A DNA stretch of 7,473 nucleotides, taken from an uncultured Clostridia bacterium (GTDB lineage Bacteria; Bacillota; Clostridia; Christensenellales; Borkfalkiaceae). A program made the position numbers and the translations under genes. Below the pieces are notes generated by a model, which saw nothing but the letters and a program-made list of their open reading frames with translations, had not been told where the DNA came from and searched no databases. Where the stretch lies: contig CALVLO010000152.1 in assembly GCA_944338265.1 (NCBI GenBank), positions 1 to 7,473 of the forward strand, given 5' to 3'. Shown here piece after piece: positions 1-5,590 of the stretch; positions within the stretch are counted from its first letter, which is position 1, and every line of letters starts with the position of its first letter.

Positions 1-773
1 GGGGTGGGGGTGGGTGCGGCGCCGTCCGGGGGGGGGTGTGGGGCGGGGGCGTGGGGGCGCGGCGCCGCGGGTTGGGGGTGTTGCGTCTCGGGTTGGGCGT
101 GTTGGGCTTTGGGTTGGGGGTGTGGTGCTGTGGAGGTTGGATGGGCGGGGAGGGGGGAGCGCGGCATGAGCAGGGTGCAGGCGGTCTGTTTGCCGTCCGT
201 CCAGGTGCGCCGCGCTTTGGCGCCCGTGCAGTCGCCGAGGGGGACTTCCGCCGTGACGCGCTCGCCGCGTTCGGTCACGGTGCCCTCCGATAGCACGCGC
301 ACTTCGCCGTCTTCGCCGATGAGGGCAAACGCCGTCTTGCTCTCCAACAAGATCAGCCCGCCCGCGCGGGAGGGGGTGCTCTCTTCAAAGGAGAAAGGCA
401 GTGCGATCTGAAAAAAGCCGCGCTTGCTTTCGAGATTGAGCGTCACCCTGCCCTGTACGCACAGGGTGAGGAGCGCCCCGTCGAGCCGCTTTTGCCAAAT
501 GACGTGCAGGCTCGGGTCGGCACGCACAAAGTCGGTTGCGTGCACGCACACCGCGCCGCCGAAGAAGTAGAGCTCCACGCCCGCGGGCGGGGAAAAGAGG
601 AAGTCCTCGTCCAATCGGAAGCGGAGGGGGGCATAGCCCGGGGCTTTGAGTTCGCAGAACACGCCGTCGGCGGGGTCGAGCTCCACGGAGCGTTCGAAGC
701 CGTCCACCGCCCCGAGATACATTCCGTTGACAAAGAAGGCGCACGCAAGGTCGGCGCAAAAAAAGATCCTCAT
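1..773 (-). CDS. Hypothetical protein with Pro/Gln/His repeat tail (partial, 3' end outside window)
   Basis: The minus-strand frame is open from ATG at 773 to the left edge, giving at least 257 residues with no stop, so the C-terminus is missing. Residues 1 to about 205 look like an ordinary folded, beta-rich domain: it opens with MRIFFCADLACAFFVNGMYL and has an FLFSPPAGVELYFF segment near 58-71. I see no signal peptide, membrane span or catalytic motif, and I do not recognise the family with certainty. From about residue 206 it becomes a low-complexity Pro/His/Gln/Ala tail with a 7-residue period (H218, H225, H232, R239, H246). ATG 773 is chosen because the frame gives a hydrophobic beta strand from residue 1 and because a promoter lies just upstream. 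No Shine-Dalgarno sequence precedes it. It is divergent from the gene at 864. Codon use is GC-rich, as in the neighbours. The reading frame is well supported; the function is unknown. Confidence 0.72.
   Translation of the reverse strand, partial: MRIFFCADLACAFFVNGMYLGAVDGFERSVELDPADGVFCELKAPGYAPLRFRLDEDFLFSPPAGVELYFFGGAVCVHATDFVRADPSLHVIWQKRLDGALLTLCVQGRVTLNLESKRGFFQIALPFSFEESTPSRAGGLILLESKTAFALIGEDGEVRVLSEGTVTERGERVTAEVPLGDCTGAKARRTWTDGKQTACTLLMPRSPLPAHPTSTAPHPQPKAQHAQPETQHPQPAAPRPHAPAPHPPPDGAAPTPT
69..125. repeat. 21-bp tandem repeat inside the minus-strand gene
   Basis: Three copies of GGGTTGGGSGTGT begin at 69, 90 and 111, exactly 21 bp apart. On the coding (minus) strand this is a 7-codon unit reading HPQPKAQ, HAQPETQ, HPQPAAP. 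The following heptads (RPHAPAP, HPPPDGA) keep the period but have diverged. Because the period is a multiple of three, copy number can change without breaking the frame. Confidence 0.75.
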
Positions 774-784
774 TGTTATTATTC

Positions 785-812
785 AATGTATGAACGGGCA
801 AAATTATGTCAA
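785..812 (-). promoter_or_regulatory. Probable sigma-A promoter of the minus-strand gene
   Basis: On the minus strand a perfect -35 TTGACA (812-807) is followed after 16 bp by TACATT (790-785, 4 of 6 consensus). The predicted start is near 778, only about 5 nt before the ATG at 773. The mRNA would then have almost no leader, which fits the absence of a Shine-Dalgarno sequence. The gap 774-863 shows no equally good plus-strand promoter for the divergent gene. Confidence 0.55.
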
Positions 813-863
813 TCATTGAGGCGTAATCCCGCCGCGCGGCAGCCGCGGCGCATGAGGTGTGAG

Positions 864-1442
864 ATGAACAAGATCAACGGCTATACCGAAGAAGAGGCGA
901 CGGGGCTCATCGAGTATATCTACGCGGGGAAGAATGCGGGCAAGACGCTCTCCTATCTCTTTGAGACATACGGGCGGGAGCACAACCGCGCCAAGGGGAG
1001 CGTGCGCAACTACTATTACGCCTTTTTGAAAAAGCGCGGCGATGCGCGCGTGCAGCGCATTCTGGCGGGCAAAGATCTGAAGGCGGGGGAGATCAGACCC
1101 TTCACCGAGGAGGAGGCGGACGAGATGCTCAAAAAGGTGCTTGTGGAAAAGAGTAAGGGCATCTCTGTGCGGCGCGCCATCCGCAATCTCTCGGAGGGGG
1201 ATGAAAAGCTGATGCTGCGCATGCAGAACAAGTACCGCAATCTTGTGAAAAAGCAGCCCGAGCGGGTGCGCCGCGTGGCGGAGGAGGCGGGCGTGCCCGT
1301 GGAGAAGACCTTTTTGCAGCGCCGCCTCGAGCGGGAGATCGACGCACTCTACGAGCGCATCGCCTGCGATCTCAAGGAGGAGAACGCCCGTCTGCGCGCC
1401 GAGCTCGAGCGCCTGCGTGCCGCGGCGGATCGGAAGGAATAA
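864..1442 (+). CDS. Hypothetical protein with two SANT/Myb-like repeats and a C-terminal coiled coil
   Basis: This encodes 192 residues. ATG 864 is preferred over the in-frame ATG at 852 because a GAGGTG-type ribosome site ends about 4 nt before it. Residues 6-57 and 79-130 are two helical repeats of identical length (52) that align without gaps: both start [YF]TEEEA, share the middle Lys and Gly, and end in an Asn/Tyr-rich basic helix (VRNYYYAFLKK against MQNKYRNLVKK). The first has the RAKGSVRNYYY signature typical of Myb/SANT-like DNA-binding helices in Bacillota. Residues 150-188 are charged and leucine-spaced (EENARLRAELERLR), a likely dimerising coiled coil. The layout resembles the RsfA/YlbO sporulation regulators in outline, but I cannot assign it to that family. 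A DNA-binding regulator is an inference. It is probably co-transcribed with the small gene 55 nt downstream. Confidence 0.8.
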   Translation: MNKINGYTEEEATGLIEYIYAGKNAGKTLSYLFETYGREHNRAKGSVRNYYYAFLKKRGDARVQRILAGKDLKAGEIRPFTEEEADEMLKKVLVEKSKGISVRRAIRNLSEGDEKLMLRMQNKYRNLVKKQPERVRRVAEEAGVPVEKTFLQRRLEREIDALYERIACDLKEENARLRAELERLRAAADRKE

Positions 1443-1497
1443 CTTGCGTATTTTTTCACAAACTGCTCTTGGCGCGCAGTGCGCGCATGGAGGAAGT

Positions 1498-1692
1498 ATG
1501 GAAAAAATGTTTTGTCTCGGCATCGTCCTCGGCATGGTGGGCGGCGCGCTCATCGTGGCGAACAGCTACAAGGCGCGTGCGCTTGTGAAGAAGAGCCAAG
1601 CGGAGATCTTGGAGAAGATGGACGAGATGATGGATGAACGCCTCGCCGCATCCGAAGAGGAGAGCGGCAAGACGAAAAAGCCCAAGGCATGA
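1498..1692 (+). CDS. Small single-span membrane protein (64 aa)
   Basis: ATG 1498 is chosen because GGAGG (1489-1493) sits 4 nt upstream; longer upstream starts in this frame lack a ribosome site. The protein has one N-terminal hydrophobic segment (about residues 4-22, FCLGIVLGMVGGALIVANSY). A basic stretch with ARALVKK follows, then an amphipathic, highly charged tail (KMDEMMDERLAASEEESGKTKK). The predicted topology is an N-terminal anchor with a cytoplasmic tail, reminiscent of YtxH-like small proteins of Bacillota, but the match is too generic to name. A GC hairpin (GCGCGC-AGT-GCGCGC, 1472-1486) lies directly before the ribosome site and could modulate its translation. It follows the two-repeat protein gene by 55 nt and precedes a terminator, so the two probably form one operon. 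Function unknown. Confidence 0.75.
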   Translation: MEKMFCLGIVLGMVGGALIVANSYKARALVKKSQAEILEKMDEMMDERLAASEEESGKTKKPKA

Positions 1693-1697
1693 ACGGG

Positions 1698-1720
1698 GGC
1701 GGCGCTTTTGCGCCGCCTTT
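1698..1720 (+). terminator. Rho-independent terminator of the 864-1692 operon
   Basis: A perfect 8-bp stem GGCGGCGC / GCGCCGCC (1698-1705, 1710-1717) with a TTTT loop is followed by TTTGTTGTG. It starts 6 nt after the stop codon of the small membrane protein gene. Confidence 0.85.
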
Positions 1721-1738
1721 GTTGTGTAAGAAAGGAAG

Positions 1739-1773
1739 TGCACCCCAAAAGTTTATCTGACTTTTGGGGTGCA
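1739..1773. repeat. Perfect 14-bp inverted repeat, 7-nt spacer
   Basis: TGCACCCCAAAAGT (1739-1752) and its exact complement ACTTTTGGGGTGCA (1760-1773) flank TTATCTG. There is no T-run after it, so it is a poor terminator. The arm resembles the CCCCAAAAGT-type terminal inverted repeats of some IS3-family elements, but no transposase lies nearby. It could be a relic or miniature element, or a transcription-related hairpin. It marks the left border of the G-rich field. Confidence 0.75.
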
Positions 1774-1779
1774 TGGCTT

Positions 1780-2990
1780 ATGGAAGAAATAAAGAAATTG
1801 CAGGGGGAGAGAGGCAAAAATGATCATGGAAGTGGGAGGAAGGCAAAGGGGAAGAGAGTGGGGTGCAGAAAATGTTCGTTGATGGGGGCAATGGCTTTTT
1901 GGTTGTTATATGCGCGGTGTGGGGTCGGGTTGGGGTGGTGTTGTTTTTGTCTGTGTAGGGGGATTGGGGGGGGAGCGAGGAGGAGAGAAGGGGGTGCGGG
2001 GGTATCGGGGTGAGTAGGTTGGAAATAAGAAATCATTGGTGGGGTTGGGTGGATATGTTTTGCCTGCGGGGGCGTGGAGGAGATGAGGGAGGCGAGGGTG
2101 AAATTGGAGAGAATAGGTTGAAAAAATCATTGGTGGGGTTGGGTAGATAAAGTAGTGCGTGTAGGCGTTGGGGTGGATAGGTTGGAAATAAAAATCATTG
2201 CTGGTGTGGGGTGGTAGTGATTTTTGCCTGAGTAGGGGATTTGGGAGGCGAGGAGGAGAGAAGGGGCGCGGGGGAGGTATCGGGGTGGATAGGTTGGAAA
2301 TAAAAAGTTGTCGGTTGTGTTGGGTGGATAAATAGTGAGCGCGGGCGTTGGGGTGGCGCGGAGAAGGGGTTGGGGGGTGGTAGGCTTGGGGTGAATGAGT
2401 TGAAATAGAAAACCGTCGGTTATGTTGGGCGGATATGTTTTGCCTGTACAAGCGGGTGGCGTGGAGGGGATAACGGGTACGGGATGGGTCGGCGAGGACA
2501 GCATGAAGAAGACGGCGGGAGTGTGTGGCGCATGGATGAGATGGCGGGGGCGTGGGCGAGATGGTGGGCGCAGGGGTAGTAGTATCGGGGTGAGTAGGGT
2601 GAAAAATAAAAAATCATTGGTGGGGCTGGGTGGATGAAGTGGTGAGCGTGGGGCGGATAGTGTAAGGTTTTTCGTCGGGACGGGGGATTTTGGCGGGCGT
2701 TGGGGTGGCATGGATGAGATGGCGGGGGCAGTACGGAGAATGCGGTGGGTGTTGATGGGCGTGGAAGAGATGGATGGAATAGGAGCGTGGCGCGGGGATT
2801 TCGGTGGCGTGGATGGGAAGATGGAGAGGTGCGGGGGGTGTGCGCGGCATAGTTGAGACGGCGGGGCAGTACGGAGGATACGCGACGGGAGTGTGGGGCG
2901 CATGGATGAGATAACGGGTACGGGATGAATGGAATTGCGGGGCGTGGATGAGACGGTGGTGAGGCGAGGAGAGGCGAAGGGTGCGGCGGA
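1780..2990. repeat. G-rich, C-poor intergenic field of degenerate, shuffled repeat modules
   Basis: About 1.2 kb without a credible gene. From 1780 to 1940 it is purine-rich without clear repeats. Six degenerate copies of a module with core TAGGTTGGAAATAA, ATCATTGGTGGGG and TTGGGTGGATA lie near 2002-2066, 2111-2149, 2170-2230, 2276-2330, 2388-2446 and 2582-2634. Three copies end in a TTTTGCCTG tag (2066, 2230, 2446). A second module (GCGAGGAGGAGAGAAGGGG then TATCGGGGTG) occurs near 1974-2012 and 2247-2287. A third (GTGAGCG..GGGCG) occurs near 2155, 2335 and 2643. A fourth (CATGGATGAGATGGCGGGGG) occurs at 2531 and 2709, with a variant at 2901. GATAACGGGTACGGGATG is exact at 2469-2486 and 2910-2927. 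Long open frames on the minus strand read the modules in different frames with no ribosome sites, so I treat them as non-coding. Confidence 0.8.
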
Positions 2991-3029
2991 TGCAAGTCAG
3001 TGGACGGGGGAAATTTTTGCGGGAAAATC

Positions 3030-3058
3030 TTTACTTTCTTGCGCGGATATGGTATAAT
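3030..3058 (+). promoter_or_regulatory. Extended -10 promoter for ruvX, predicted leaderless
   Basis: TATAAT at 3053-3058 is preceded by TG one base upstream (TGGTATAAT, an extended -10), with a weak -35 TTTACT at 3030-3035 and a 17-bp spacer. The expected start lies 7 nt past the -10, at 3065, the A of the ruvX ATG. No Shine-Dalgarno sequence is present or could fit. Its AT-rich character stands out from the G-rich field on its left. Confidence 0.75.
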
Positions 3059-3064
3059 CGGGCT

Positions 3065-3490
3065 ATGATCAGACAGATCGCCGCCTTTGACGTGGGCGAC
3101 AGGCGCGTGGGCGTCGCATTCAGCGATCCCTTCGGCGATTATGCCGTCCCGTCCGATACCTATTTCCGCACGGGAGATCTTGCACGGGACGTGCGCGCCC
3201 TCGCCGCGCTTGTGCGGGAGCGCGGGGTGGAGACCGTCGTCCTCGGGCTGCCGCTCAACGAGGACGGCACCGAGAGCGTGCAGAGCACCAAGACGCGCCG
3301 CTTTGCCGAGGCGCTCCGCGGAGAGGGGCTGTGCATCGAATGGGAGGATGAGCGCTACACCACGCGCGCCGCACGGGGCGATCTGACGCAGATGGGCGTT
3401 TCTGCCAAGCGGGACAAGCGCAAAAAGCAGATCGACTCCATCGCCGCGGCGTATATCTTAGAGAGCTATCTCGCCAAAAATAAAAAATAA
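3065..3490 (+). CDS. ruvX: Putative Holliday junction resolvase / pre-16S rRNA nuclease RuvX (YqgF family)
   Basis: This encodes 141 residues, the normal length for the family. It is an RNase H-fold nuclease of the cytoplasm, linked in the literature to Holliday junction resolution and, in E. coli, to 5' maturation of 16S rRNA. All family motifs are present: FDVGDRRVGVAFSD (8-21, with D9 the first metal ligand), VVLGLPLNEDGTES (58-71), WEDERYTTRAA (93-103, with acidic E96) and the C-terminal KKQIDSIAAAYIL (120-132, D124). ATG 3065 starts two residues before the usual family N-terminus and no other start codon is available nearby. There is no ribosome site, and a promoter -10 ends 6 nt before the ATG, so translation is probably from a leaderless mRNA. 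The DUF1292 gene follows after 11 nt and its ribosome site overlaps the ruvX stop, so both share a transcript, the standard ruvX-DUF1292 order of Bacillota. Confidence 0.95.
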   Translation: MIRQIAAFDVGDRRVGVAFSDPFGDYAVPSDTYFRTGDLARDVRALAALVRERGVETVVLGLPLNEDGTESVQSTKTRRFAEALRGEGLCIEWEDERYTTRAARGDLTQMGVSAKRDKRKKQIDSIAAAYILESYLAKNKK

Positions 3491-3501
3491 GGAGAACAGA
3501 C

Positions 3502-3846
3502 ATGAAAGAGGAACGCAACGATTACAACGAGGAAGAGAACATCGTCGAACTCGTCGATGACGACGGCAACACCTTCCGCTTTGAGCATCTGATGACCTTT
3601 GCGTACAAGGATAAGTGGTACTGTGCGCTTACGGAGATCAAGGAGGCTGCCGAGGAGGCGGAGGAGGACGAAGAGGGCGAAGAGGTCGCCATCTTCCGCC
3701 TCGAGGGCGAGGAGGAGGACGAGCGCCTTGTGCAGATCGAGGACGAGCACGAGCTCGACGAGGTGTTCGCCGAGTTCTGCGCGCAGTACGAGGACTTTGA
3801 GGACGCCGACGAAGCCGCCATGCTCGACGGGGCGGACGGCGAATAA
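3502..3846 (+). CDS. DUF1292 family acidic protein (YrzB-like)
   Basis: This encodes 114 residues. The N-terminal half carries the DUF1292 pattern: NIVELVDDDGNTFRFEHL (13-30), then MTFAYKDKWYCALTE (31-45). A very acidic linker (46-61) and a second strand pair follow (VAIFRLEG 62-69, ERLVQIEDEHELDEVFAEF 74-92). The C-terminus is also acidic (DFEDADEAAMLDGADGE). No membrane span or catalytic motif is visible. The biochemical function of the family is not established. AAGGAG at 3489-3494 overlaps the ruvX stop codon and lies 7 nt before the ATG, an ideal ribosome site that suggests tight coupling to ruvX. A strong hairpin terminator follows the stop codon by 14 nt. The family assignment rests on the motif and on the conserved gene order next to ruvX. 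Confidence 0.9.
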   Translation: MKEERNDYNEEENIVELVDDDGNTFRFEHLMTFAYKDKWYCALTEIKEAAEEAEEDEEGEEVAIFRLEGEEEDERLVQIEDEHELDEVFAEFCAQYEDFEDADEAAMLDGADGE

Positions 3847-3860
3847 CGCTTACGAACGCT

Positions 3861-3896
3861 TTTCCGCGGGCGGCGCTGCCGTCCGCGGAAATTTTA
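3861..3896 (+). terminator. Strong rho-independent terminator after the DUF1292 gene
   Basis: A 14-bp stem (3861-3874 with 3878-3891, one G-U pair) with a GCT loop is followed by TTTTA. It should end the ruvX-DUF1292 transcript, although rarA starts only 50 nt further on the same strand and no clear promoter is visible in between. Confidence 0.85.
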
Positions 3897-3945
3897 TCGG
3901 CGCGCCCTTGCCGCACGGGGCGCCGCGGCGTGGGGGAGGCATGCG

Positions 3946-5274
3946 ATGAACTATCAGCCGACATTGTTTGAACAGGGCGCGCCCGAGCCGCTCGCGGCGC
4001 GGCTGCGTCCGCGCGATCTGACGGAGTTTGCGGGGCAGACGCATCTTTTGGGCAAGAACAAGGTGCTCTCGCGCATCATCGAGACGGACAGCGTCGGATC
4101 CATGATCTTTTGGGGTCCGCCCGGGGTGGGGAAGACGACGCTCGCCCGCATCATCGCCCATAAAACAAAGGCGCGCTTTATCGATTTTTCTGCCGTGACG
4201 AGCGGCATCAAGGAGATCAAGGGAGTGATGGAGCAGGCGGAAAACGCCCGCCGCTTCGGCGAAAAGACCATTCTCTTCGTCGATGAGATCCATCGTTTTA
4301 ACAAGGCGCAGCAGGATGCCTTTCTGCCCTATGTGGAGAGGGGGAGCATCATCCTCATCGGTGCGACGACGGAAAACCCCTCCTTTGAGGTGAACGGGGC
4401 GCTGCTCTCGCGCTGCAAGGTGTTCGTCTTGAAGCCGCTCTCCGCGGAGGAGATCGCGGCGCTGCTGCACCGCGCGCTCACCGATGCGCGCGGCTTCGGC
4501 GGGATGCAGGTGGAGATCGCCGAGGAGACGCTCGCCCTCATCGCAAATTTTGCAAACGGCGACGCGCGCAGCGCGCTCACCACGCTCGAGATGGCGGTTC
4601 TGAACGGCGAGACGGACGACGGGGGCAGGGTGCGCGTCACGCGCGAGATCGTGGAGGAGTGCACCTCCAAAAAATCCCTTCTCTACGATAAGAACGGCGA
4701 GGAGCACTATAACCTCATCTCCGCGCTGCACAAGAGCATGCGCAATTCCGACCCCGACGCCGCCGTCTATTGGCTCGCGCGCATGTTGGAGGCGGGGGAG
4801 GATCCCGTGTACATCGCCCGCCGCGTGACGCGGTTTGCCTCCGAAGATGTGGGGCTCGCCGACCCCAACGCGCTCTCGGTGTGCATTGCCGCCTTTGAGG
4901 CGTGCCGTCTCATCGGCATGCCCGAGTGCTCCGTGCATCTGACGGAAGCCGTCGTCTATCTCTCGCTTGCGCCCAAGTCCAACGCCCTCTATACGGCATA
5001 CGAGGCAGCCAAGCGCGATGCGCTCACCATGCTCTCCGAGCCCGTGCCCCTCGTCATCCGCAATGCGCCGACGCGGCTCATGAAGGAGCTCGAATACGGC
5101 AAGGGCTACGAATACGCGCACGATGCGGCGGAGAAGCTGACGGCGATGCAGTGCCTGCCAGACAGCCTGCGCGGCAGGGAGTATTACCGCCCCACGGAGG
5201 AGGGGAAGGAGGGGCGCTTTAAGGCGCGGCTCGAGGAGATCAAGGCGTGGAAGGCGGCGCACACAAAAAAATAG
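3946..5274 (+). CDS. rarA: Replication-associated recombination protein RarA (MgsA/WRNIP1-type AAA+ ATPase)
   Basis: This encodes 442 residues, typical for RarA, a cytoplasmic AAA+ clamp-loader-like ATPase that acts at stalled replication forks and gaps. Visible in order: LAARLRPRDLTEFAGQTHLL (17-36, the RarA N-terminal signature), Walker A GPPGVGKTT (57-65), Walker B ILFVDEIHRF (109-118), sensor 1 GATTEN (139-144), the arginine-finger region LLSR (153-156), and sensor 2 GDARSAL (205-211). The C-terminal RarA tetramerisation domain includes MRNSDPDAAVYWLARML (265-281), RFASEDVGLADP (296-307) and YGKGYEYAHDAAE (384-396). QPTLF at residues 4-8 resembles a sliding-clamp binding pentapeptide (inference). 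ATG 3946 is chosen because GGGGGAGG (3932-3939) lies 6 nt upstream; the nearby ATG at 3941 meets a stop after one codon. It follows the DUF1292 terminator and ends in its own terminator. Confidence 0.97.
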   Translation: MNYQPTLFEQGAPEPLAARLRPRDLTEFAGQTHLLGKNKVLSRIIETDSVGSMIFWGPPGVGKTTLARIIAHKTKARFIDFSAVTSGIKEIKGVMEQAENARRFGEKTILFVDEIHRFNKAQQDAFLPYVERGSIILIGATTENPSFEVNGALLSRCKVFVLKPLSAEEIAALLHRALTDARGFGGMQVEIAEETLALIANFANGDARSALTTLEMAVLNGETDDGGRVRVTREIVEECTSKKSLLYDKNGEEHYNLISALHKSMRNSDPDAAVYWLARMLEAGEDPVYIARRVTRFASEDVGLADPNALSVCIAAFEACRLIGMPECSVHLTEAVVYLSLAPKSNALYTAYEAAKRDALTMLSEPVPLVIRNAPTRLMKELEYGKGYEYAHDAAEKLTAMQCLPDSLRGREYYRPTEEGKEGRFKARLEEIKAWKAAHTKK

Positions 5275-5294
5275 ACGGGATGAGGAGCGGCTTT

Positions 5295-5317
5295 GCGGGC
5301 GGTTCCGCCTGTTTTTG
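5295..5317 (+). terminator. Rho-independent terminator of rarA
   Basis: A 7-bp stem GCGGGCG / CGCCTGT (5295-5301, 5306-5312, two G-U pairs) with a GTTC loop runs directly into a T tract (5312-5316). It lies 20 nt after the rarA stop codon. Confidence 0.75.
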
Positions 5318-5423
5318 TGCCGCGTTGTACGCCATCGCAGACATGGGTGCCCGAAAAACTGCCGACCATGCGGACGGAAGGGGGGAAGGGCTGCGGTGCT
5401 AGGTGAGGGAAGCCTCGGACATG

Positions 5424-5480
5424 CCCCCTGCAAAACACTTCTTGCGGCATCGGGCAGGGGGTTTGCCGCATCTTGTGTTT
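5424..5480. other. Overlapping inverted repeats, pseudoknot-capable element
   Basis: Two inverted repeats are interleaved in the order A-B-A'-B'. A is CCCCCTGC (5424-5431) with GCAGGGGG (5454-5461), 8 bp and perfect. B is AAACAC plus TGCGGCA (5433-5438, 5443-5449) with TGCCGCA plus GTGTTT (5464-5470, 5475-5480), 13 bp around a 4x4 internal loop (TTCT against TCTT). As RNA these either form an H-type pseudoknot or exclude each other. No protein gene covers them. The rest of 5318-5555 shows nothing else I can name. Confidence 0.5.
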
Positions 5481-5555
5481 GAGGGTTGTAATGGAATGCT
5501 TTGCGCGCGCGGCGGAGGATCCTTCACAAATTGTAAAAAACTTTTCCGCAAACCC

Positions 5556-5584
5556 TTGACAAACCGCGCGGGCTCTTGTACAAT
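5556..5584 (+). promoter_or_regulatory. Sigma-A promoter of the small RNA unit
   Basis: A perfect -35 TTGACA (5556-5561), a 17-bp spacer and TACAAT (5579-5584, 5 of 6) predict a start near 5590-5592. No open reading frame with a ribosome site lies between this point and the terminator at 5661-5700. Confidence 0.8.
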
Positions 5585-5590
5585 AGGTTA

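Noticed and set aside
492..863. Upstream extension of the two-repeat protein to a start at 492
   Set aside because: It would lie antisense inside the left-edge gene and across its promoter; the ribosome site and the first helical repeat support the start at 864.
1708..2013. 101-aa plus-strand frame after the 1698-1720 terminator
   Set aside because: It starts inside the terminator, runs through the palindrome and into G-rich DNA, and has no ribosome site at its start.
1940..2990. CRISPR array
   Set aside because: The repeats are degenerate, of uneven length and spacing, without palindromic ends or unique spacers, and no cas gene is present.
1906..2995. Long Pro/Ser/Thr-rich open frames on the minus strand across the G-rich field
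   Set aside because: They overlap each other in different frames, read the same DNA modules in more than one frame, have no ribosome sites, and follow from the scarcity of stop codons in C-rich sequence.
3850..5433. 527-codon open frame on the minus strand antisense to rarA
   Set aside because: Shadow of rarA in a GC-rich genome; His/Arg/Leu-rich with no domain, while rarA has all its motifs on the plus strand.
5380..5540. SRP RNA or 6S RNA, suggested by a GGTGCTAGG segment and the nearby rarA gene
   Set aside because: The SRP apical GGAAG..AGCA loop is missing, and I could not find the closing stem with a central bubble expected of 6S RNA on either strand.
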